A stretch of 64,000 nt of DNA from a virus: IMG/VR virus record IMGVR_UViG_3300025684_000014, positions 59,668 through 123,667 of that record. One strand, given 5' to 3'. The notes below the pieces were generated by a model. It saw only the letters and a program-made list of their open reading frames with translations. It did not search any database and was not told where the DNA came from. Below are positions 23,360 to 30,426 of the stretch, piece by piece (the stretch's first letter is position 1; each line of letters begins with the position of its first letter). Both the position numbers and the translations under genes were made by a program.

Positions 23360-24324
23360 CTGAATATTCAAAAACTTATAAACCTTTTCTTTATCCTTGG
23401 GCTATGGAATACGCTGAAGCTCATGAGAAAATTCATTGGGGTTCTTGGGAAGCTAAGCTTCAAGAAGATGTTAATCAATGGAACGGTTCAAAACTTTCTG
23501 ATTCTGAAAAAAACCACATTACAAATATTTTAAGAATCTTTACTCAATCTGATGTTGCTGTTGGAGGAAATTACTGTGATATTTTTATTCACGCTTTTAG
23601 AAATAACGAAATACGCAATATGCTTCTTTCCTTTGCTAATCGGGAAGGTACTCATCAACGAAGCTATGCGCTCTTAAATGATACTTTAGGTATTCCTGAA
23701 GGTGAGTACTCAGTTTTTCTTAAGTTTAAAGAAATGGCTGATAAAATAGAGTTTATGATGGCTCCTGAAAAACATATGAAAAAGCAGGATCAAAACTTAG
23801 CTTTTGAACTTGCTCGTTCAGTATGTAATGAAGGTATGTCTTTATTTTCTGCTTTTGTTATGCTTCTCAATTATCAAAGATTTGGAAAAATGAAAGGCAT
23901 GTGCGAAATAGTAGAGTGGTCTATACGTGATGAAACTATGCATGTAGAGGCAATGACTAAACTTTTTCACACTTATCTTGAAGAAAATCCTCATTTAGTT
24001 ACAGATACTTTAAAAAGTTATATTTATACTAACTTTACTAAAGCTGTAGAACTTGAAGAAAATCTTATTAATTTTATTTACGCAGATCAAGAAATCATAA
24101 ATGATCTTCCTAAAAAAGATGTTATTCTTTACATCAAATATCTTGCCGACAGAAGATTGCTTCAACTCGGCATGAAACCTATATTTAAACAAAAAACAAA
24201 TCCTTTGCCTTGGCTTGATTGGATTATTTCTGGTGATTCTTTAAAGAATTTCTTTGAAGGTACTGTAACAGATTATAATGCTTCTGGTCTTTCTGGACAA
24301 ATGGATTGGTCTTTAATTAATTAA
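23347..24324 (+). CDS. nrdB: Ribonucleotide reductase class Ia, small subunit NrdB
   Basis: The 325-residue diiron protein makes the tyrosyl radical used by NrdA. Metal ligands are visible as E..H in ANREGTHQRSY, E in CNEGMSLFS and E..H in RDETMHVEAM. The Tyr seven residues after the first of these Glu matches the radical Tyr122 of E. coli. The ATG at 23347 is used because GAGGAG precedes it. The C-terminus (MDWSLIN) should dock to NrdA. Confidence 0.93.
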   Translation: MSRLTEYSKTYKPFLYPWAMEYAEAHEKIHWGSWEAKLQEDVNQWNGSKLSDSEKNHITNILRIFTQSDVAVGGNYCDIFIHAFRNNEIRNMLLSFANREGTHQRSYALLNDTLGIPEGEYSVFLKFKEMADKIEFMMAPEKHMKKQDQNLAFELARSVCNEGMSLFSAFVMLLNYQRFGKMKGMCEIVEWSIRDETMHVEAMTKLFHTYLEENPHLVTDTLKSYIYTNFTKAVELEENLINFIYADQEIINDLPKKDVILYIKYLADRRLLQLGMKPIFKQKTNPLPWLDWIISGDSLKNFFEGTVTDYNASGLSGQMDWSLIN

Positions 24325-24335
24325 GAAAGAATATT

Positions 24336-24686
24336 ATGTCTGACAAACGACTATATTTAAATGATTATGTAACTATTTCTTATGACAATGCTGTTTCAAA
24401 AGGATGGCATGAACAAGAACGTACTATTGGCGATCTTATTGCACTTATGCATTCTGAGCTTAGTGAAGCTTTAGAAGAATATAGAAATGGACATTCTCCT
24501 ACAGAAGTTTATTTTAATGATTCTAATCCTGATAAGCCAGAAGGTATTCCTGTTGAGTTAGCAGATTGCATTATTCGTATATTTGACTTTTGTGGAAAAT
24601 ATGGCATTAATTTAGAGCATGTCATAAACCAAAAAATTGAATATAATAAATCTAGGCCACATAGACATGGTGGCAAGAAAGTCTAA
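24336..24686 (+). CDS. MazG-like NTP pyrophosphohydrolase
   Basis: The 116-residue all-helical protein has the MazG/dUTPase-2 pattern: WHEQERTIGDLIALMHSELSEALEEYR (ExxE metal site) and ELADCIIRIFDFCGKYG (ExxD metal site). Members hydrolyse (d)NTPs, dUTP or ppGpp to monophosphates. Directly after nrdAB, it is likely to adjust the nucleotide pool. Residue lengths and order are normal. Confidence 0.8.
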   Translation: MSDKRLYLNDYVTISYDNAVSKGWHEQERTIGDLIALMHSELSEALEEYRNGHSPTEVYFNDSNPDKPEGIPVELADCIIRIFDFCGKYGINLEHVINQKIEYNKSRPHRHGGKKV

Positions 24687-24688
24687 CC

Positions 24689-25285
24689 ATGTTTCACGAT
24701 ATTGCTTCAAATAAAGATTATTTAAAAATAATTAAGGCTGTTTTAGATTCTGCTGCTGTTGATTATGTAAAACTTCAACATCCAGCTAATCGTAAAAAAA
24801 AGTCATTGAAGCAATCTTATATTGATAGCGTTGAAATTTACTTTAATAAAGATTTTCGTTTCGAACATTTTACTGATCCAACAAACGAAGATTATCATTT
24901 TTCAACAAAAGAATTACTTTCTTTTTTACTTGAAACAAATAAAATAAATCTTCAAGGCATTCAAGAACATTTAATATCTGAAGCAATATCGTATTGGTGG
25001 GAAAAGAATTTTCACGATATGTCTATACCAACCACAATTGTTTTAGCTGGCAAAGTATTTAAAATTTGCCATTCTCCTAAAAAACATTTTGTTGATTATG
25101 AAAACAATATAATTTATTGCTCTACTTCTAAGCGAGGTGGAGATCGTTTATTTTTCAAACTTTGTTTCGAAATAATTCTTAAGCATTCTGATATAGATTT
25201 GCCTAAAGATAAATTTGATGAATTTACTAAATTCTTTTATTTGTTTTTAAAAGTCAACGCTGCTTTTGAAGAAAAGAAAAAATGA
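24689..25285 (+). CDS. Hypothetical protein (198 aa)
   Basis: The N-terminal part (VKLQHPANRKKKSLKQSYIDSVEI) is a basic helical segment. The rest is mixed with several aromatic residues and a Lys-rich tail. No family recognised. Close spacing suggests co-transcription with the nucleotide genes. Confidence 0.6.
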   Translation: MFHDIASNKDYLKIIKAVLDSAAVDYVKLQHPANRKKKSLKQSYIDSVEIYFNKDFRFEHFTDPTNEDYHFSTKELLSFLLETNKINLQGIQEHLISEAISYWWEKNFHDMSIPTTIVLAGKVFKICHSPKKHFVDYENNIIYCSTSKRGGDRLFFKLCFEIILKHSDIDLPKDKFDEFTKFFYLFLKVNAAFEEKKK

Positions 25286-25632
25286 TTTCTACTATTTTAA
25301 CAGCTATTGGCTATATAGTTTGTATTGCTCTTATTTACCTTCTTCAAAAAGAATTAAATTTAAAAGATAGAATGTTGGCAGAGCTGGCTTCTTCTATAAT
25401 AAATTTAGAATTAGCTAATTCTAATTATAAATCTTTAATTGCAAATCTTGAACTTCAAAATAAACAATTTGAAGACTCTTTAAATCTTTTAGAAGAAGAA
25501 TTAAATCAAAGTGATTCTGAATACACTTATGAATACAACCTTTTAAAAGACCAAGTTTTAAAATCTATTCAACAACTTCAAGTATCTCAAGAAATTCTTA
25601 TTCAAAAATTAAATGACAAAGATATTATTTAA
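25282..25632 (+). CDS. Membrane-anchored coiled-coil protein
   Basis: An N-terminal transmembrane helix (residues ~5-20) is followed by ~90 residues of coiled coil (LELANSNYKSLIANLELQNKQ onward). This is the layout of inner-membrane spanins and of phage scaffold-like proteins. No partner lipoprotein overlaps it, so it is a candidate only. Confidence 0.45.
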   Translation: MISTILTAIGYIVCIALIYLLQKELNLKDRMLAELASSIINLELANSNYKSLIANLELQNKQFEDSLNLLEEELNQSDSEYTYEYNLLKDQVLKSIQQLQVSQEILIQKLNDKDII

Positions 25633-25837
25633 AGATAAAGAATCTAATTTTTATTTACATTTATCTGAAGATGAACTTAAACTCCCTTTTATAAGTTTAT
25701 CTTATTCAGAAAACAAATACTGTACTTTTAACCCTAAAAATTTTCCAAGATCTCCTTCTATAGAAATTACTATATGGAAAAAGAAAGAGCTTTGGAGAAG
25801 TAAAGGTCCTTTTACTATTTATTATGAACGAGTCTAA
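25613..25837 (+). CDS. Small hypothetical protein (74 aa)
   Basis: The ATG overlaps the previous gene by 20 bases. It is a Lys-rich beta protein ending TIYYERV. No family recognised. Confidence 0.5.
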   Translation: MTKILFKDKESNFYLHLSEDELKLPFISLSYSENKYCTFNPKNFPRSPSIEITIWKKKELWRSKGPFTIYYERV

Positions 25838-26051
25838 TCAAGAAATTTTAAATTCACTTGAAAAAGCTTTAATTAATCACGATTGGTTTTACTTTACTTC
25901 TGATTCCAACAGGATTTATCAAGAAGGGAAAGCAAGTCAATCTAACATCAATTACTTAATGTCTTCTGCAAGATGTTCTGGCTTGGCTGATCAAGCTCAA
26001 GCTTTATATCTAAAATACTACAAGCTCAATCAATTTCAAAGGTACTCATGA
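25824..26051 (+). CDS. Small hypothetical protein (75 aa)
   Basis: The ATG overlaps the previous gene by 14 bases. It is a soluble helical protein, Gln/Ser/Tyr-rich. No family recognised. Confidence 0.5.
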   Translation: MNESNQEILNSLEKALINHDWFYFTSDSNRIYQEGKASQSNINYLMSSARCSGLADQAQALYLKYYKLNQFQRYS

Positions 26052-26293
26052 TTATCACTCAAAAATGTCCTGTTTATGGCACTTTTAATAGTTACGATAT
26101 AAATATAACTCCTTTGCAATATGAAAGAATTAAAGCTAGATTTTCTACTGGCGAATTAATTCAAGATATTGTTCCTCATTTAGAACTTTGGGAAAGAGAA
26201 TTCTTTATGACTGGCATGTCTAAAGAAGCTCAAGACTCTTTTTTTGCAGAACAAACTTCTGCTTTTGAGCCTCTAAATGAAAACGATAATTAA
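26048..26293 (+). CDS. Small hypothetical protein (81 aa)
   Basis: The ATG overlaps the previous stop (ATGA). A beta/helix protein with an acidic second half. No family recognised. It overlaps the next short gene by 17 bases. Confidence 0.5.
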   Translation: MIITQKCPVYGTFNSYDINITPLQYERIKARFSTGELIQDIVPHLELWEREFFMTGMSKEAQDSFFAEQTSAFEPLNENDN

Positions 26294-26444
26294 TCGTTTT
26301 CCTGAGCGCTTCAAATGGACTATACACAATCTTATTGCGCATCCTTTATCTGAGATCTTCTATCAATTCGGATTTGAAGATTTAAGCAATAAGATACACG
26401 ATTCAACTATACCTGATCATAATCCTGATCAAGGTAGAGGATAA
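26277..26444 (+). CDS. Small conserved-looking protein (55 aa)
   Basis: A 55-residue frame starts in the end of the previous gene and stops two bases before recA. Residues ~10-40 (FKWTIHNLIAHPLSEIFYQ) match a pattern I know from short phage and bacterial hypothetical proteins, which argues that it is real. Function unknown. Confidence 0.55.
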   Translation: MKTIINRFPERFKWTIHNLIAHPLSEIFYQFGFEDLSNKIHDSTIPDHNPDQGRG

Positions 26445-26446
26445 CT

Positions 26447-27753
26447 ATGGCAATAAAAAAAGTCACAGGTATTCCTGAAATAGACATGATAGCTTCTTCT
26501 CTTGCTAAGAAATTTGGCAAAGAAGATATCATGTCTATGGGACCTAAATATGAAAAAGTTAAAGCTATTAGCACTGGCTCTATTACTCTTGATTCCGTAC
26601 TTGGTGTTGGCGGTTTACCTTCTGATCGTGTGGTCGAAATCTTTGGACCACCGTCAGCTGGCAAGACAAGTCTTTGTCTCCAAATCGTTAAATCATATGT
26701 AGATACTTATGGGTATGATCGTATTCCTGTGTTTGTAGACTTAGAGCGTACTACTGGTTTAGATCTTATTAAGAGTATGGGAATTGATCCTGAACGCATG
26801 TTGTTTGTTTATCCTGATACTGCCGAAGAAGCTTTGCAATTATGCCAAGACCTTGGTAATTCAGGAAAAGTCGGCGTAGTAATCTTTGATTCTATTGACG
26901 CTGCACAATCAGAGCGTGATACTAAGCGATTAATGAACGAAACAGGTGTTGGCGATCTACCTAGGCTTTTGTCTAAGGCGCTTCGCGCTATTAGCAAAAT
27001 TAGCGTAGATCAAGACTGTCTTTATTTGTTCATCAATCAAGTTCGCATGAATATTGGTGTCATGTATGGAAATTAACTTCGGTTTCCCCTAGAGGTGACT
27101 CTAGGAAAAAAACCTTGTGAACCACTACCAGTGGGTGTCCATTATGGGCTAACGGTGAACCCCTCCATTCATTGGGCAATACCGTGCCAAGCCTCTTTAT
27201 TAGAGGAAGGTGTAGAGACTATCGAAAACACATCAAAAGATGGAAGTGAGTAGAGTAGGAAATGAGATTGGTACATTTCCCAAGCGCAAGGCTCTCTTTG
27301 ATAAGAGATGAAGATATAGTCCACGCCACGAGTATGGTAAACTTGTGGAGTTTCGTGCCAGAGACAACAAGCGGGGGGAATGCTATTCCATTTTACGCTT
27401 CTGTTAGGCTTAGGGTTAGTTCTAAACCTAGCTCTGACGCTCCAGATACTCTTGCTATGAAAGTAAAAGTAGTAAAGAACAAAGTAGCTCCTGCTCTTAA
27501 TAAAACCGCAGAATTTGAATTTCAATGTGCCCGAGGCACAGATAAGCTTATGGATTTGATTGGTTGCGCTAAAGACCAAGGTCTTATGCGTTTTGCCGGT
27601 TCTGCTGTTAAGTGGTTTAATCCCGAAACAGGCGAGGAAGAAACTCTTTGTACTGGTGGTAAAGCTGGTGCAAAGGCTTACTTTGAAGAGAATCCTGAAG
27701 CTGCTGCAAATATGAAAAGAATGTGTCTCGAAGGACCAAAGCAATCTAGTTAA
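26447..27753 (+). CDS. recA: RecA recombinase, interrupted by a group I intron
   Basis: Two exons (26447-27073 and 27358-27753) join to a 340-residue RecA. Walker A is FGPPSAGKT, Walker B is VVIFDSIDA, and the L2 loop is GVMYGN (exon 1) joined to PETTSGGN (exon 2). Family length is about 340-350, so the spliced product is full size. The unspliced frame stops at a TAA (27074-27076) right after exon 1. RecA forms filaments on ssDNA and exchanges strands in recombination and recombination-dependent replication. Exon 2 ends without the acidic tail typical of E. coli RecA. The start has GAGG upstream. Confidence 0.93.
27074..27357 (+). other. Group I intron in recA (284 nt, no HEG)
   Basis: The 5' exon end GGAAAT pairs with GTTTCC inside the intron, giving a P1 helix with the classical U-G pair at the splice site. 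AGACTATCG (P7 5' strand) and GATATAGTCC (P7 3' strand) are present, and the last intron base is G (27357). It interrupts codons for the highly conserved L2 loop, a typical intron target. At 284 nt it is close to the minimum size and contains no endonuclease ORF. Confidence 0.87.
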
Positions 27754-27765
27754 CAAGGAATTATA

Positions 27766-29085
27766 ATGTGCAGTAACGATCATCACAATCATGATGACTC
27801 TCAAGCGCATCAAGAAACTGATGGTAAGTTTGTACATTTTCATGTGCATACTGAGTATTCTCTTCTTGATGGTATTAACAAAGTTTCTCGATTACCAAAA
27901 AGAGCAAAAGAGCTCGGTATGCCTGCTGTGACTATATCTGATCATGGCAACATATCAGGCAGTTACAAATTTTATAAAGAGTGTAAAAAGCATGACATCC
28001 AACCTATTATTGGTATGGAAGCTTATTACACAGTAAATGATCGCCATGCAAAAGAGCCTGATGAACTAGGTAAATCTTACTATCATTTGATCTTACTTGC
28101 TCAAAACAATACTGGTCTTCACAACCTTATGAAGCTTAGCTCTTATGCTTATACAGAAGGTATGTATCGTAAGCCACGTATTGATGACGCTCTTATTGCT
28201 GAATACTCAGAAGGCTTAATAGCTACTACCACATGTCTTGGCAGTAGAGCTAGTCAGCTTATTCTTAACGGCGAAAAAAAAGCTGCTCAAAATCTCATAC
28301 TCCATCATAAAGCAATGTTTAAAGATCGTTTTATGGTTGAGCTTCAGCTTCACAAAGATGAAGAACAACAAACAGTTAATAAAGTACTCCAAGAAATTGC
28401 TTTAGACCATAATCTTCCAATGATTATCACAAATGACTGCCATTATACCTATGAGCATGATAAAATGCATCACGAAGCTGCTCTTTGTATGCAAACAAAG
28501 ACTACTTTAGCTGATGAAAATCGTTTTAGTTTTGGCGAAATTGACGTTCACTTTGCTTCTCATGATTGGATGTGGAAACAAGCTGAAGCTCAAAATATGC
28601 CTTATGATGTAATTTCAAATACTGCTCATTTGACCAGTATGATCGATAGCGATTCTTATTTTATGGATAAGATGAATCGTTATCCAAAATTTCAAGAAAT
28701 CCCTGAAGGTCTTACAAGCCCAGAACATTTAGCTATTGAAGCTCAACATGGACTTTATGCACGTTTTGGAGAAATGCCTCCACTTGAGTACAGAGAACGT
28801 TTATCAGAAGAATTAAATGTTATAAAGAGAATGGGTTTTTCTGATTACATGTTAATCGTTGCCCAATTTATGAATGGCGCTCGAGACTATGGTGTTATGC
28901 ATGGTCCAGGTCGTGGTTCTGCTGCAGGAAGTCTTGTAGCTTGGGCATTACGAATTACTGAAGTCGATCCAATAAAATACGATTTGATGTTTTCTCGTTT
29001 TCTTAACGAGGGTCGTGCTGCGACTCCTCTTATTTTTAACAAAGAAATGGCAGCAAAAGCTGACCAATACACTATGCCTTTTTAA
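27766..29085 (+). CDS. dnaE: DNA polymerase III alpha, piece A (PHP + N-terminal palm)
   Basis: The 439-residue product has a His-rich start (residues 6-15), then the PHP domain (H26-V-H28, VTISDHGN, GMEAYY, ITNDCHY) with its metal ligands apparently intact, so proofreading nuclease activity is possible. It continues to GPGRGSAAGSLVAWALRIT, a palm motif, and FLNEGRA. Normal DnaE would now run into PDFDVDF-like catalytic Asp residues. Instead this chain ends with ~16 unrelated residues and a stop. No intein start (Cys...) is present. Piece B (30427) supplies the catalytic Asp residues, so the parts must assemble non-covalently. Confidence 0.9.
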   Translation: MCSNDHHNHDDSQAHQETDGKFVHFHVHTEYSLLDGINKVSRLPKRAKELGMPAVTISDHGNISGSYKFYKECKKHDIQPIIGMEAYYTVNDRHAKEPDELGKSYYHLILLAQNNTGLHNLMKLSSYAYTEGMYRKPRIDDALIAEYSEGLIATTTCLGSRASQLILNGEKKAAQNLILHHKAMFKDRFMVELQLHKDEEQQTVNKVLQEIALDHNLPMIITNDCHYTYEHDKMHHEAALCMQTKTTLADENRFSFGEIDVHFASHDWMWKQAEAQNMPYDVISNTAHLTSMIDSDSYFMDKMNRYPKFQEIPEGLTSPEHLAIEAQHGLYARFGEMPPLEYRERLSEELNVIKRMGFSDYMLIVAQFMNGARDYGVMHGPGRGSAAGSLVAWALRITEVDPIKYDLMFSRFLNEGRAATPLIFNKEMAAKADQYTMPF

Positions 29086-29094
29086 GGAAATAAC

Positions 29095-29334
29095 ATGACT
29101 AATCAACAACAAATTCAAGAGTATGCAACTAAAATCCAAGCAACAGGCGATACTTATGCAACCTATCTCTACGCTATTCAAGACAAAAATGGACTTATTG
29201 TACGTCATAGAAACAATACTCATTACGCAACTAGGGCTGAAGCTCGTGCTGTTAGGCGCACTCTTCAGCGAAACGATATCAAAGTTGTTCGCGCTGAGTT
29301 TATTAATGTTTCTCGTTGGGAGACTGCTAAGTGA
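29095..29334 (+). CDS. Hypothetical basic protein (79 aa)
   Basis: A soluble Gln/Arg-rich protein with VRHRNNTHYATRAEARAVRR, a basic helix that could bind nucleic acid. It is the first of four genes lying between dnaE pieces A and B. No family recognised. Confidence 0.55.
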   Translation: MTNQQQIQEYATKIQATGDTYATYLYAIQDKNGLIVRHRNNTHYATRAEARAVRRTLQRNDIKVVRAEFINVSRWETAK

Positions 29335-29585
29335 AAGAGCATCTTATTCCAAAATTTTGGCAAGCTAATTTATCAGCAAAATCAAATACAGCTTCTTATT
29401 ATACTGACGGTATTCACCTTTACTCAGGAAAAAAAGTCATTGGAACTACAAACGGCTATGGTCAGAAGTTTTTATACAATTATACAAAGTCTGACCAAGG
29501 GACATTTTTGTCTCCGCTAATTAGCAGACATGTAAATATGGCTAAATTTTATGCAGATGAATTTGTATCAACTAAAAAGGATTAA
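29331..29585 (+). CDS. Hypothetical protein (84 aa), GTG start
   Basis: The GTG overlaps the previous stop. A basic beta-rich protein with NLSAKSNTASYYTDG. No family recognised and no endonuclease motif seen. Confidence 0.5.
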   Translation: MKEHLIPKFWQANLSAKSNTASYYTDGIHLYSGKKVIGTTNGYGQKFLYNYTKSDQGTFLSPLISRHVNMAKFYADEFVSTKKD

Positions 29586-29587
29586 TT

Positions 29588-30025
29588 ATGCTTAACGATC
29601 AATCTCCAGAAGCACATAATTTTTTAGAAAAACATGTCTACGTAAATGCTAATCCTTTAATCCAATATCTTCTTGAATCAACTAAAGAGCCTTTTGGTGA
29701 AGAATGGTATGAAGAGCTTTTTTGTCATTATGACACTTCTTCAAATTCTGAACCAGAGCTTTATCATGAAACTCAACTTTATGAAGATTACAACCCATCT
29801 CTAGAAGGTGATTATTGTCCTGAAGATTTTGAACCAGAACTTAGAGAACCTTATGAGTTTTATATTGTAAGTAATTATTTTGCTGAACAATTAAAAGCTC
29901 ATAATGCTTTACTTACAAATCAATTTGGTTTTTGGATTTGGGGCAGAGAAACTACTGGACAAAGTATTATTTTAGATTATATCTTTCAAAAAATTTGGCA
30001 ACAATTTAAAGAAAGAAATGCATAA
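29588..30025 (+). CDS. Hypothetical acidic protein (145 aa)
   Basis: A very acidic Glu/Tyr-rich centre (residues ~50-95) and a C-terminal aromatic helix (FWIWGRETTGQ). No family recognised. It lies between the dnaE pieces and close to neighbours. Confidence 0.55.
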   Translation: MLNDQSPEAHNFLEKHVYVNANPLIQYLLESTKEPFGEEWYEELFCHYDTSSNSEPELYHETQLYEDYNPSLEGDYCPEDFEPELREPYEFYIVSNYFAEQLKAHNALLTNQFGFWIWGRETTGQSIILDYIFQKIWQQFKERNA

Positions 30026-30034
30026 TAGGTTTAT

Positions 30035-30361
30035 ATGAGCACATATATTATTAAACTTGATCCTTATTCTCAATTATATAAAAAATTAAAATCTATTTTT
30101 AATAATAAAAATCATATTATTATTGCTGTAAAAAATACAGAGCCTCATGCAAGGTCTGCGGTTGAAGGCCTTCTGTATAATTTAAATAACGCATACGAAC
30201 TTTCGTATAAAGAAAAAACTCTTACCGAAAAAGTATTTCAAATAATGGTCTCTTTAAACAAAGATTCTTTTACTGATTCGGAAATACAAGTTATAGAATC
30301 TTCTTTTAATTTTAAAATTAAAGATCAAAGTTTTTATACCAATCTTTTGTGGGGTGGTTAA
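30035..30361 (+). CDS. Hypothetical protein (108 aa)
   Basis: A basic helical protein with AVKNTEPHARSAVEGLLYNL. No family recognised. A GGGTGG/CCACCC hairpin (30352-30370) covers its stop codon, but no T run follows closely, so termination there would be weak. Confidence 0.5.
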   Translation: MSTYIIKLDPYSQLYKKLKSIFNNKNHIIIAVKNTEPHARSAVEGLLYNLNNAYELSYKEKTLTEKVFQIMVSLNKDSFTDSEIQVIESSFNFKIKDQSFYTNLLWGG

Positions 30362-30426
30362 CACCCACCCTTACATCTTCTAACTGGTTGTAACTTCCAT
30401 TTTTTTATTGTTTCAAAGGTATTCAT

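Noticed and set aside
27169-27849. A 226-codon minus-strand ORF over the recA intron and exon 2
   Set aside because: It covers the intron and clear RecA/DnaE codons on the other strand; its translation shows no domain.
29040-29085. A possible intein N-half at the end of DnaE piece A
   Set aside because: There is no Cys/Ser start or intein block A after FLNEGRA; only a short unrelated tail and stop.
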